Positions 7,996 to 17,600 of a stretch of DNA of 64,000 bases are shown one piece after another. The stretch covers positions 52,094 to 116,093 of the forward strand of contig JBAUWF010000083.1 in the NCBI GenBank assembly GCA_049583635.1, given 5' to 3'. Position numbers and translations under genes: made by a program. This DNA is from Dokdonella_A sp049583635 (GTDB lineage: Bacteria > Pseudomonadota > Gammaproteobacteria > Xanthomonadales > Rhodanobacteraceae). A model generated the notes under the pieces. That model ran no database searches. It saw nothing but the letters and a program-made list of their open reading frames with translations, and had not been told where the DNA came from. Every line of letters starts with the position of its first letter. Position 1 is the first letter of the stretch.

Positions 7996-10347
7996 TCACG
8001 TTTTCTCGTGCTGCAACAGTACAACGGCCTGGTCGAGCTTTTCGGTGTATGCGTTCAACACCCGCGCGACGATTCCGGCGTACTGGTTGGCCTGATCGAA
8101 CTGATGCTGTTCAATCGCCTCGCGCACGCCGGGCAGTGTCTTGACGCCATAGCCGGTCAGGAGGCCCGGCGCGTAGATCATGTGGCGATACCATGCGCGT
8201 CCGGGCAGACCGTTCGGATCCAGCAGGCTCTGCTCGATCGACTGGAGTTGCTGATCGACCTTGCGGTCCGCAGCAGATAGGGATCCGCCGTCTGCAGTGG
8301 CGACTGCCCGTGCATAGGCCTTGTCGTATTTTTGCGCGCTGGTTTTCAAGCGGGCGACGGCATTGTCGAGTGGCGCGAGATCCAGATACGGCACCGCGGT
8401 CTCGCGTGCCGGCGGCAGCAGGGTCTTGGTCGGATCGGCGGCAAGCTCGAATACGTGGCGATCAAGCAGCCGCGCCAACGTCTCGCTGTGTTTGCGCTCG
8501 TTCGCGGTGAGCTTGTGCAATTGGTCGACGTAGTCACCGACGGTGTCGGCGAAATCGGAGAAACGCAGCGGCAGCACCCGGGCATCCGCCATGCGCAGCA
8601 CCACGTGTCCGGCGACCTTGGACAGCGCGACGCCGTAGCTGAAATCCGGATCGCCGAAGCGCACGTAGTGATCGAAAGAGTCGTACAGCGAATGGTAGAC
8701 GCCACCCTGCTGATCCTCGCCGTCGAAGCCCAGGTTGAGCGAGGCAATGCCCAGATGTTGCAGGAAAGCGCTGTAATCGGAGCCGGATCCGAGCGCTCCG
8801 ATCGGCAGATCGCCGTCCTTGGCGGCGATCTTGGCAAGCCGCTTCCGCTCGGCATTGGCGTCATCGGCAAGGCCTTCGACCTCGATCGCGGCGCGCAGGC
8901 GTTGGCGCACGCTCACACCGGTCTGCGGATCGTTGACGCCCTCTGCAACCTGGTTGAGCAGATGCTGCAGCGGATGGCTACCCTCGGCGAACAGAAACCC
9001 GCGTGAATTGGTATCGGAATTGACATAGACGACGGCCTTGCGGCGAAGCTCGTCCGCATGCGTTTCGGCCCATTCGGTCGAACCGAGCAATCCGGGTTCT
9101 TCGCCATCCCAACTCGCATAGACCAGCGTTCGTTTCGGTTTCCAGCCCTGTTTGACCAGCGCTCCGATCGCCTTTGCCTCGGCCATCAAAGCGACATTGC
9201 CGGCGAGCGGATCCCAAGCCCCGAACACCCAGCCGTCGTGGTGATTGCCGCGCACGATCCACTGATCGGGCATCTCGCTGCCGCGTATCATTGCGATCAC
9301 GTCGTAGATCGGTTTGCGTGTCCAGTCCGACTTCACGGCAAGATGCACCTTCGCCGGTCCCGGGCCGAAGTGATAGGTGATCGGCAGCGCACCCTGCCAG
9401 TCTCTCGGCGCGACCTGGCCGCCGAGCGCCGCCAGCAACGGCCTGGCGTCGCCATAGGAGATGGGCACAACCGGAATCTTGAGTACGGTCTTGGCGTCGG
9501 TGAGCGACAGACGTTTCGCGTCCCGGGTGGCGCCGACATTCGGCGTCAACGGGTCACCGGGGTAGATCGGCATATCCTCGACCGAGCCGCGTTGCACGCC
9601 AGCTTGAGGTCGTGTGCCGCCCTTCGGGTAGACGTCGCCTGCGCGATAACCGTCTTCGTGCGGATCGGAATAGATGATGCACCCGATCGCGCCGTGTTCC
9701 CATGCGAGCTTGGGTTTGAGTCCGCGCCAGCCGGCGCCGTAGCGCGCGATCGCGATCCTGCCCTTGACGCTGATGCCGCGGCGATCGAGTTCCTTGTAAT
9801 CAGCCGGCATGCCGTAGTTGACGTAGACCAGTTCGGCGGTCACATCACCATCGGCGCCGTAAATGGCGTATGGAGCCAGTACGTCGGCGATCTGCTTCGA
9901 AGTTGCATCGCCGGCGATCGGCGGTTCGCTCAGCGATGCGGTGTATTGCGTCGGAGCGAGCAGTTCGAGCGAATGCGATTTGAGTGTCGGATAGAGCACG
10001 TCGAAGGTTTCGATATGCGCGTCCCATCCCCAGCTCTTGAACTTGTCCAGCGTGAAGTCGGCATTGGCCTTGTCGTGCGGCGACCCGACCTGATTTGGCG
10101 CCGACGACATGGTCTTGAGCCAGTCACGTTGGTCGGTGGCGTTGAGTTGCGCATCAAATCTGTTTTCGATGGAGCGCTCGCCGGCAGCGTCGGGCGCGGC
10201 GAATCCGAACATCCCGTCCGCAGCAGTGCTGAGCGCTGTGGTGTTGTCCGCCGCAGTGTTGTCGGCGGCCGGGGCGCTCGCGCCAGCGGACAGGATCAAC
10301 AGCCCGCCGGCCACGAGCAGTGCGATACGCAAGGCGATCGCGGGCAT
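7996..10347 (-). CDS. secreted M28 family metallopeptidase (glutamate carboxypeptidase II-like)
   Basis: A 783-residue exported zinc peptidase. The ATG at 10347 is chosen because GGGAG lies 7 bases upstream and a clear signal peptide follows; an ATG six bases earlier is too close to that site. Order of parts: signal peptide, a protease-associated (PA) domain (about 150-300), the M28 catalytic domain (about 345-590) and a C-terminal helical transferrin-receptor-like dimerisation domain. Zinc ligands follow the PSMA pattern: His in 'RGNHHDGW', Asp in 'AWDPLAGN', Glu in 'WDGEEPGLLGS', Asp in 'NSDTNSRG' and His in 'GVYHSLYD'. It probably trims peptides with acidic C-terminal residues in the periplasm or outside the cell. 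It is convergent with ybiI. Confidence 0.93.
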   Translation of the reverse strand: MPAIALRIALLVAGGLLILSAGASAPAADNTAADNTTALSTAADGMFGFAAPDAAGERSIENRFDAQLNATDQRDWLKTMSSAPNQVGSPHDKANADFTLDKFKSWGWDAHIETFDVLYPTLKSHSLELLAPTQYTASLSEPPIAGDATSKQIADVLAPYAIYGADGDVTAELVYVNYGMPADYKELDRRGISVKGRIAIARYGAGWRGLKPKLAWEHGAIGCIIYSDPHEDGYRAGDVYPKGGTRPQAGVQRGSVEDMPIYPGDPLTPNVGATRDAKRLSLTDAKTVLKIPVVPISYGDARPLLAALGGQVAPRDWQGALPITYHFGPGPAKVHLAVKSDWTRKPIYDVIAMIRGSEMPDQWIVRGNHHDGWVFGAWDPLAGNVALMAEAKAIGALVKQGWKPKRTLVYASWDGEEPGLLGSTEWAETHADELRRKAVVYVNSDTNSRGFLFAEGSHPLQHLLNQVAEGVNDPQTGVSVRQRLRAAIEVEGLADDANAERKRLAKIAAKDGDLPIGALGSGSDYSAFLQHLGIASLNLGFDGEDQQGGVYHSLYDSFDHYVRFGDPDFSYGVALSKVAGHVVLRMADARVLPLRFSDFADTVGDYVDQLHKLTANERKHSETLARLLDRHVFELAADPTKTLLPPARETAVPYLDLAPLDNAVARLKTSAQKYDKAYARAVATADGGSLSAADRKVDQQLQSIEQSLLDPNGLPGRAWYRHMIYAPGLLTGYGVKTLPGVREAIEQHQFDQANQYAGIVARVLNAYTEKLDQAVVLLQHEKT

Positions 10348-10439
10348 TGGCATTCTCCCTCTGGGTCTGGGTCGATACAATCTCCCCAGAGTACCCGATG
10401 CGGCCGCAGCGCGAACAGGCTGAAAGTTGGGTTACCCGA

Positions 10440-10781
10440 TTATTGCCCGCTGGTCCAGTGGGCGTATTCGGATTTGGAGATCGAACCGTTGCGGTTGCGG
10501 TCGGCAAAGGTGTAATCGTTTGCCAGCAGCGGGTAACTCACGGCTTCGTCACGGCTGATGTTTCCATCAGCGTTGCGATCGAGCTGCGCGAACGTCGGGG
10601 CGGGTCCGACCGGTTGCGCGGCAGGTTGCCCCCAGTTGACGATCAGCGGTCCGTTGGCGGTCTGATACGTCGTCGTGTGCGTCGCATCGTTGCCCGCTTG
10701 CATTGAATCGGTCTGCGTCTGCGCGATGGCTGAACCGGTGAGCACAACCAGTGCAAGACCAGTGGGTAGGCGAATGTTCAT
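10440..10781 (-). CDS. secreted EF-hand protein
   Basis: A 113-residue exported protein. The ATG at 10781 is chosen because a signal peptide ('LALVVLTGSAIAQ') follows and GGAG lies about 9 bases upstream. After a Gln/Thr-rich linker there are two EF-hand loops: 'DRNADGNISRDE' and 'DRNRNGSISKSE'. Each has Asp/Asn at positions 1, 3 and 5, Gly at 6 and Glu at 12, so both should bind calcium. The loops are about 30 residues apart, a paired EF-hand. It lies 92 bases upstream of the M28 peptidase on the same strand, so cotranscription is possible. Its role, perhaps calcium buffering in the periplasm, is unknown. Confidence 0.85.
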   Translation of the reverse strand: MNIRLPTGLALVVLTGSAIAQTQTDSMQAGNDATHTTTYQTANGPLIVNWGQPAAQPVGPAPTFAQLDRNADGNISRDEAVSYPLLANDYTFADRNRNGSISKSEYAHWTSGQ

Positions 10782-11117
10782 GGCATCTTTCTCCACATGT
10801 GATGAATCGGCAAGGAAGCCCTGCGCTTGCGCCGGCGCCGCTGGCGTCCAGTCCGGTTGGGTCAATGGGCACCAGTCCCTGCGACGTGGAGGCTTGACGA
10901 CATGTAGCGCGTGGACGTTGTGAGGAACTTGTCCGGTTGTGCAGGCATTTCCCAAAGCAAGTGAAAGCTAATCCATTCGGCTTAACCCAGACAGAACGAG
11001 CAACGCGCGCAAGTGTGAATATTCGAATAATCTCCGACGGGCAGTCCACTGGACGAAGCGCCGGGCTGCACCGAGAATGCGCGGACACCGTCGCAAACAG
11101 CTGCAATCGGATTGCCG
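10782..11117 (+). other. intergenic region, divergent promoters expected
   Basis: This 336-base spacer separates the EF-hand gene (minus) from the cardiolipin synthase gene (plus), so it should hold both promoters. I found no convincing open reading frame, hairpin or repeat. An AT-richer patch near 11015-11035 could include a -10 element, but no -35/-10 pair is clear. Confidence 0.4.
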
Positions 11118-12701
11118 ATGAATTTCACTGGATTTCTGGGACGCACGGGTTGGGCGTCGTTGGTGCTGGCGCTGGCGGCCTGTTCCTCGGTGCGCCCGGA
11201 CTTTGTCAAACTTCCGTCGCGTGCCATCGCACCGTCGTTGGATACGGCGACCGCGCGCTATGTCCACACGGAAGCCTCCGCGCACCCGGGTCAATCGGGT
11301 TTTCGCCTGTTGACACTGAACAGCAACGCACTGCTCAGTCGTATCGCACTGGCCGATCACGCGGTGCATTCGATCGACGTGCAGTACTACATTTTCCACA
11401 ACGACGCGACCGGGCGGCTGGTCGCGCAGCGCCTGCTGGCCGCGGCGGATCGCGGTGTGCGCGTGCGCATCCTGCTGGACGACATCAATGTTGCCGGCCG
11501 GGATCGCGAACTCGCCGCGCTCGATGCCCATCCGAACATCCAGGTACGACTGTTCAATCCGTTCTATTCGCGCGACCGCTCGTTGTTGTCACAGGGCCTG
11601 CAGATTTTGTTTGACGGACGTCGGCTGAACCGGCGCATGCACAATAAATCGTTCATAGTCGACAACGACGTCGCGATTGTCGGAGGCCGCAACATCGGCA
11701 ATGAGTATTTCAGTGTCGGTGATGCGCCGCAGTTCCGCGATCTCGATGTCGTCGCGATCGGTCCGGTCGTAGCGGCCGCATCGCGCAGTTTCGATGCCTA
11801 CTGGAACAACGACGCGGCGTATCCGGTCAAGGCATTTCGTACCACCCACGCCAATGCGCGTGACCTCGATCACCTGCGGCACTTGCTCAAGACTGATGCG
11901 CGTGCGTTCGCGCAGTCCGACTATGCGCAAAACCTGTTCAATGCATTGCCTGGCGGAGCGAGCGCGGCGCGACGCGGCGAGTGGTTCTGGGGCGACGCCG
12001 AGCTGCTGGCCGATCAACCCGAGAAGGCCGATGTCGACAAGCACAACCGCGCGTTCCGTATTGGTCCGCAGCTAAAGACCATTTTGCAGGCCGCCCAGAA
12101 ACAACTTCTGTTGATCTCGCCGTATTTCATTCCGGGCGACAGCGGAACGCGGTTCCTCGCCGGCGTCGTGCAGCATGGTGTCAGCGTGAAAGTACTGACC
12201 AATTCGCTGGCCGCCAACGACGAGGCGGTGGTTCATTCCGGCTATGCACGATACCGTCGCCGTTTGCTCGATGCCGGAGTGGATTTGTATGAGTTGCGCC
12301 CGAGCAAGGCAAACGCATCAAAGACCACCAGCTTTGGTACTTCCTCGGGAGTCAGTCTGCATGCCAAGGCCATGGTCGTCGATCACCACTTGACCTTTAT
12401 CGGCTCGCTCAACATCGATCCACGCTCGGCCGTGCTTAATACTGAAATGGGTGTCGTCGTCGACAGCCGGGGGCTGGCTGAGGCTGTCACCGAGTATTTC
12501 AGCAAGGTTTCGGCTCCGACCAACAGTTATCATGTCGTGCTCTCGCCGGTGAACGGGAACAATGGCGTCTCACGGCGTATCTTGTGGGTAACCGAGAAGG
12601 ATGGACACCGAGTCACCTATACCCACGATCCCGATGTGAGCAGGTGGAAGCGACTGCAGTCGGCCTTGTTTGGCCTGCTGCCGATTGAGGGGCTCCTTTA
12701 A
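11118..12701 (+). CDS. phospholipase D family lipoprotein, ClsC-like cardiolipin synthase
   Basis: A 527-residue member of the phospholipase D superfamily. The ATG at 11118 gives a lipoprotein signal with 'LALAAC' and C22, suggesting attachment on the periplasmic side. Two HKD motifs are present: 'HNKSFIVDNDVAIVGGRN' and 'HAKAMVVDHHLTFIGSLN', each with the His, Lys, Asp and following Gly/Ser-Asn. Together they form one active site. The length and the 'VQYYIFHNDATGR' and 'LLDDIN' segments fit the ClsC (YmdC) branch, which joins a phosphatidyl group to phosphatidylglycerol or glycerol. In enterobacteria ClsC needs YmdB; no ymdB-like gene is beside it here. It stands alone, with the csp gene next on the same strand. 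Confidence 0.87.
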   Translation: MNFTGFLGRTGWASLVLALAACSSVRPDFVKLPSRAIAPSLDTATARYVHTEASAHPGQSGFRLLTLNSNALLSRIALADHAVHSIDVQYYIFHNDATGRLVAQRLLAAADRGVRVRILLDDINVAGRDRELAALDAHPNIQVRLFNPFYSRDRSLLSQGLQILFDGRRLNRRMHNKSFIVDNDVAIVGGRNIGNEYFSVGDAPQFRDLDVVAIGPVVAAASRSFDAYWNNDAAYPVKAFRTTHANARDLDHLRHLLKTDARAFAQSDYAQNLFNALPGGASAARRGEWFWGDAELLADQPEKADVDKHNRAFRIGPQLKTILQAAQKQLLLISPYFIPGDSGTRFLAGVVQHGVSVKVLTNSLAANDEAVVHSGYARYRRRLLDAGVDLYELRPSKANASKTTSFGTSSGVSLHAKAMVVDHHLTFIGSLNIDPRSAVLNTEMGVVVDSRGLAEAVTEYFSKVSAPTNSYHVVLSPVNGNNGVSRRILWVTEKDGHRVTYTHDPDVSRWKRLQSALFGLLPIEGLL

Positions 12702-13013
12702 GGGTTCGCCCGCCATGGATGCAGTCGGTGTCAGCGTTGTGGTTCGCACTCAAGGCTTGCCCTGTCCGAGTCGGGGGGTGCCGCGTTTCGACGCCATGTA
12801 ACCGGTGGGACAGCTCGGACGGCTTGGGAGCGGCCCGGTCGCACGTCGCTGGCGACTCGGTTACACTGCGGGTGCTGTGTTTGCACGGTGCTTGTCCATG
12901 CGGCGTCGATCACCGCTTCGCCGCGTCGCTTCAGCCGCGCCTGCAATCCGGCGGTGTGCATGCCTATCAATCGGGCATGTGCGAGCAACCTTGAAATGTT
13001 CGTGGAGAGCTCC
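12702..13013 (+). promoter_or_regulatory. long leader/promoter region of the cold-shock gene
   Basis: This 312-base stretch between the cardiolipin synthase stop and the csp start shows no supported gene. Cold-shock mRNAs usually carry a long structured 5' leader that controls stability and translation with temperature, and the spacing fits that. A 'GTGGAGAG' before the start at 13014 is the likely ribosome site. No exact promoter or cold box could be identified by eye. Confidence 0.4.
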
Positions 13014-13223
13014 ATGTCGGATCGACAGATCGGCACCGTCAAGTGGTTTAACGAAAGCAAGGGGTTTGGTTTCATCAGTCGCGATAACGGTCCGGATGTG
13101 TTCGTGCACTTCCGATCGATCGCCGGCGACGGGTTTCGTACGTTGCAGGAAGGACAAAAGGTCAGTTTTCGCGTGGTGCAGGGCCAGAAGGGTCTGCAAG
13201 CAGAAGACGTAACGACTGCCTGA
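13014..13223 (+). CDS. cold-shock protein, CspA family
   Basis: A 69-residue single-stranded nucleic-acid-binding protein of the CspA family. The fold is evident from 'GTVKWFNESKGFGFI' (RNP1) and 'DVFVHFRSI' (RNP2), and the length is standard. It acts in the cytoplasm as an RNA chaperone that melts secondary structure. The ATG at 13014 follows 'GTGGAGAG'; longer in-frame starts upstream would add a non-family extension. A perfect intrinsic terminator lies 24 bases after the stop. The following gene encodes an RRM protein, so two small RNA-binding proteins sit side by side, separated by the terminator. Which csp paralogue this is, and whether cold induces it, cannot be told. Confidence 0.95.
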   Translation: MSDRQIGTVKWFNESKGFGFISRDNGPDVFVHFRSIAGDGFRTLQEGQKVSFRVVQGQKGLQAEDVTTA

Positions 13224-13246
13224 GTCGCCCGTATCTGCGGTCGTTC

Positions 13247-13284
13247 GGGGGCCGCGGCGCGCGCGCCGCGGCCCCCTTTGTTTT
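13247..13284 (+). terminator. intrinsic terminator of the csp gene
   Basis: A perfect 30-base palindrome (13247-13276) with 15-base GC-only arms ('GGGGGCCGCGGCGCG' and its complement) is followed directly by TTTGTTTT. It lies 24 bases after the csp stop. This is one of the strongest terminator signals in the window. The sharp hairpin would also stall replication or PCR locally. Confidence 0.9.
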
Positions 13285-13376
13285 CGCGATTCGGTGCTGT
13301 GCGATACGTGGTTTCTGCGCGACAGCCGAGCCCGGGCGCTCCCAGCGGAGACAACGTTCTACAGGAGGTAACGACT

Positions 13377-13637
13377 ATGCTGCTGCTTAACGTGCGCGGT
13401 CTTCCGCGCAGCATGACCGAACACGCGCTTGCCGAGTTGTTTTCAAAATACGGGCGCGTCCACAAGCTCAAGCTTGCGATGGACCCGTTCAAGGACGAAT
13501 GCCGCGGATTTGCCGAACTGGCGATGGAAGGCCACGAGGCACGCGCAGCGATTGCCGGCCTTGATGGATCGACCCATGATGGTGCGTCGCTGCGCGTCGG
13601 ATTGGCCAGCGATCGGCCACATCGGGGCCGGCGCTGA
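13377..13637 (+). CDS. RRM-type RNA-binding protein
   Basis: An 86-residue protein consisting of one RNA recognition motif. The ATG at 13377 follows a strong AGGAGG (13363-13368). RNP2 reads 'LLLNVRGL' and RNP1 'CRGFAELAM', with the usual beta-alpha-beta-beta-alpha-beta spacing, and the end is a short basic tail ('RPHRGRR'). In bacteria such single-RRM proteins (the cyanobacterial Rbp type) bind RNA in the cytoplasm, often in the cold. The aromatic residues that stack on RNA in RNP1 are only partly kept: Phe in the first position but Leu where Phe/Tyr is usual. It follows the csp gene but is separated from it by a strong terminator, so it should have its own promoter around 13285-13360. Confidence 0.87.
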   Translation: MLLLNVRGLPRSMTEHALAELFSKYGRVHKLKLAMDPFKDECRGFAELAMEGHEARAAIAGLDGSTHDGASLRVGLASDRPHRGRR

Positions 13638-13858
13638 CAACGGCCCTTGCGCCGACAAGGCACATTATTTGGAGTCGTCGCCCGATTGGGCCTTCGGACT
13701 GATTGACCTCGGTCCAGCGCATGACTTCCGCCTCATGCCGTTGTCCGGATGGACGCGATAATCTTCCATCGCCGCGTCGGTTCGATAGCCGTGCGGTTGC
13801 GCCCGGGCGTGCGTGTCCGGGCACGGCCCGCGAGGGTCGCCATGTTGAGGGAGGAACC

Positions 13859-14608
13859 ATGCGCATCCATCCAGTACTGTGTCTCGGCGTCCTGTGGTTT
13901 GCCGTTTCCAGCGCGCAGGCGCTGACAGTCGACGAACTGGTCGCGAAGAACGTCGCCGCGCGCGGAGGGCTCGACAAGATTCATGCGATCAAGACCCTCA
14001 AGTTAGAAGGCAAGCTGCTGATTGGCGGTCAGTTCGAGTTGGGCTTCGCGCAATTCAAGAAAGCGCCGGACCTCGTGCGAGACGAGGCGACACTCCAGGG
14101 CCTGACCCAGGTGCAGGCGTGGAACGGCAAGGAGGCCTGGCAGATTTCACCGTTCCAGGGTCGCAAGGACCCCGAACGCATGTCCGCCGATGATGCCAAG
14201 GCACTGGCGGACGATGCGGCGATCGCCGGCCCGCTGGTCGACTGGCAGGCTCAGGGCAACAAGCTTGAGTATCTCGGCAGTGAGGACATCGACGGCACCA
14301 ATGCCCACAAGGTAAAGGTCACACTGAAGAACGGTGATGTCGAAACCGTGTATCTCGATCCGGACTATTTCCTCGAGATTCGCACGGTTTCGACCCAGAC
14401 CGTGCGTGGCACGCAGGTCGAGTCGGTGAGCGACTACGGTGATTACGAGCAGGTCGAGGGCGTGTATTTCCCGTTCTCGATCGCGACCGAGACCAAGGGA
14501 AGCGGTCCATTCGGCAAGCAACAGATAACGGTCGAGAAGGCCGCGGCCAATGTGCCGATGGACGATGCGATTTTCGCCTTCCCGGCAACCGCCGGCGCCG
14601 GCCACTGA
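13859..14608 (+). CDS. exported LolA-like outer membrane lipoprotein-sorting domain protein
   Basis: A 249-residue exported protein. The ATG at 13859 follows GAGGAA and is followed by a signal peptide ending 'SSAQA'. The mature part starts 'LTVDELVAKNVAARGGLDKI', which is typical of bacterial proteins with a LolA/LolB-like fold: a curved antiparallel sheet with segments such as 'KLEYLGSEDIDGTNAHKVKVTL' and 'YLDPDYFLEIR' (shown in part). It is not LolA itself: LolA is shorter and lacks this start. It probably binds a hydrophobic ligand in the periplasm. It ends 17 bases before the start of a 1,073-residue beta-propeller protein, so the two form a likely operon. Confidence 0.82.
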   Translation: MRIHPVLCLGVLWFAVSSAQALTVDELVAKNVAARGGLDKIHAIKTLKLEGKLLIGGQFELGFAQFKKAPDLVRDEATLQGLTQVQAWNGKEAWQISPFQGRKDPERMSADDAKALADDAAIAGPLVDWQAQGNKLEYLGSEDIDGTNAHKVKVTLKNGDVETVYLDPDYFLEIRTVSTQTVRGTQVESVSDYGDYEQVEGVYFPFSIATETKGSGPFGKQQITVEKAAANVPMDDAIFAFPATAGAGH

Positions 14609-14625
14609 GCGTGAGGATCGACACC

Positions 14626-17600
14626 ATGAACCATCTCAACCACAAGCATTGCATGATGGCGGTGCTCGCCATCGCGTTGGCCTTGGCGCTCGCAAGCGCG
14701 CAGGCGGCTCCCGCTCCCGCGCCAAAGGGTTCGGCAGCATTCGACGCCGGCGCGATATCCGGCCTGGGCGCGCGCAACATCGGGTCGGCGGCCATGAGCG
14801 GGCGCATCGACGCCATCGCCGCGGTGCCGGAAAAGGACGGAAAACTGACGATTTACATCGGTTCCGCAAGTGGCGGATTGTGGAAATCTCCGGACGGTGG
14901 CACGACCTACAAACCGGTATTCGACAAGCAGCCGGTGCAGTCGATCGGTGCCGTCGAGATTGATCCCTCCAATCACCAGAACGTATGGGTCGGCACCGGC
15001 GAGCCGTGGACGCGCAACACTGTTTCGATCGGCGACGGCGTCTACAAGTCGACCAATGGTGGCGACAGCTGGACCAACGTGGGCCTGAAGGACTCGGAGC
15101 GCATCGCGAAGATCCTGGTCGATCCGCGGGACGGAAACACGGTGTACGCGTGCGCGCTCGGCAAGTTGTGGAGTGATTCGCCCGATCGCGGTCTGTACAA
15201 GACCGGCGACGGCGGCAAGACCTGGAAGTTGATCCTCAAGGGCGGCAACCTTTCCACCGGCTGCGCTTCGATCTCGATGGACCCGAAGGATCCGAACGTG
15301 ATTTTCGCCGGCATGTGGGATTTTCGCCGCAAGGGCTGGACGTTCCGCTCCGGTGGAGCATCCGCCGAGGCGCCTTCGGGCAGTGGTCTGTACCGCTCGG
15401 ACGATGGTGGCGCCTCGTGGACCGAGATCACCGCGTCGGCCAACAAGGGTTTCCCGACCAAGCCGTTCGGACGCATCGCCGTGGCGATCGCACCGTCGAA
15501 CGCCTCCATCGTCTATGCGCTGGTCGAATCGACCGATTCGGCGTTGTTCCGTTCCGATGACGGCGGCAAGACCTGGGACAAGCGCGACAAGAGCCAGTTG
15601 ATGGTGTGGCGACCATTCTATTTCGCCAACCTCATCATCGATCCGACCGATCCCGATCGCGTGTTCAAACCGGATCTGAGCCTGATCCAGAGCGTCGATG
15701 GCGGCAAGAGCTTTGCCAATGTCGGCGGCGGCACGCATGGCGATGTGCATGTGGTCTGGATCAATCCGCTCGACACGAAAAAGATCATCGAGGGCGACGA
15801 CGGCGGCGTCTGGTATTCCAAGGACGGCGGCAACAAGTGGTGGAAGGCGAACAATCTGCCGGTGTCGCAGTTCTATCATGTCAGCGTCGATGACGCCGAT
15901 CCGTTCCACGTGTACGGCGGTCTGCAAGACAACGCGTGCTGGATGGGCGATTCGGCCTATCCGGGCGGAATCACCAACTCGCAGTGGGAAAATTTTTGCG
16001 GTGGCGACGGTTTCTACATGTTCACCGATCCGTCCGATCCCGATTACATCTACATGGAGACGCAGGGCGGTGCGGTCCAGCGGACCAACCGCTACACGCA
16101 TGCCTCGCGCGACATCCAGCCCAAACCCGGCTACAACGAGAAGCTGCGCTGGAACTGGAACACGCCGATGGTGCCGAGCCCGAACGAGAAGGGCACGGTG
16201 TACATGGGCGCGCAGTTCCTGTTCCGTACGCGCGACCACGGCCAGAGCTGGGATCGTATCTCGCCGGATCTGACCACCAACGATCCGAAAAAGCAGCAGC
16301 AGGAAAAATCCGGAGGTATCACGGTCGACAACTCCGCCGCCGAGGCCTACACGACGATCTTTTCGATCAGCGAATCACCCAAACAGGCGGGATTGATCTG
16401 GGTCGGCACCGATGACGGCAATGTGCAGGTCACGCGCAATGACGGCAAGAGCTGGACCAATGTCGTAGGCAATGTCAAAGGGCTTCCCAAAGGACTTTGG
16501 GTATCGTGGGTGCAGGCAAGCAACTTCGATGCCGCGACTGCCTATGTCGCGTTCGATCGCCACAGCTTTGGTGACATGGGCCCTTACATCTACAAGACCA
16601 CGAACTACGGTCAGTCATGGATTGCCGTCGTGACACCGAAAAATAACAAGGGGTTGCGTGGTTATGTTCATGTCATAAAGGAAGATACGGTAAAATCCGG
16701 GCTGCTGTTCGCGGGCACCGAATTCGGCCTCTGGATATCGATCGACGGCGGCGCGAACTGGGCACAGTTCAAAGGTGGCGATTTCCCCGCGGTCGCGGTA
16801 CGCGACCTCGCGATCCAGCAGCGCGATGCCGACCTGGTCCTCGGCACTCACGGACGCGGTATCTGGATCATCGATGACATCACACCATTGCGCGCACTGA
16901 CGCAGGCGACGCTGAACAGCGAGGCGACCTTCCTTCCCTCGCGACCGATACAGCAGCGCATAGACGCGTTCGGTGGCTGGGTCGACGGCGATGCCGCGTT
17001 CACCGGCCCGAATCCGCCCAACGCGGCGGTGATCACCTACTACCAGCGCAGCCGTCATCTGTTTGGCAAGATCAAGATCGAGATACTGGATGCTTCCGGT
17101 CAGGTCATCGACACGGTCCCGGCCAGCGTGCGGCGCGGGATCAACCGCGTCAACTGGACCATGCGAACCAAGCCGCCACGTGTGCCACCCGCCGCACAAG
17201 TGGCGTTCAACGCGATCCAGGGGCCACGTGTTGTGCCCGGAACCTACACGGTGCGCATGATCAAGGGGAAGGACACCTTCGAGACCAAGCTCGATGTCGG
17301 TCTCGACCGTCGTGCCAAGTTCACGGTTGCCGATCGTCAGGCGCAATTCGACGCGGTAACCCGCGTGAAGCACCTGTTCGGCGACATGACCGATCTCGTC
17401 GCGAAGATCAACGCGGTACGAACCGAGGCTGTGTCCGCCGCTGCAAAAGTGCCGGAGGCCGATACCATGCACAAACAGCTGGTCGGACTCGGCGACAAGG
17501 CCAATGCGATCCGCAAGAAGATCGTTGCGACCACCGAGGGCGGCGCGATTACCGGTGAGGAACGGCTGCGCGAGCACACCGACCAGCTCTACGGAGCGAT

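Noticed and set aside
14443..16239. Minus-strand frame of 598 codons opposite the LolA-like and propeller genes
   Set aside because: Asp-box repeats on the plus strand are clear; the antisense frame is Arg/His-rich and lacks a start site.
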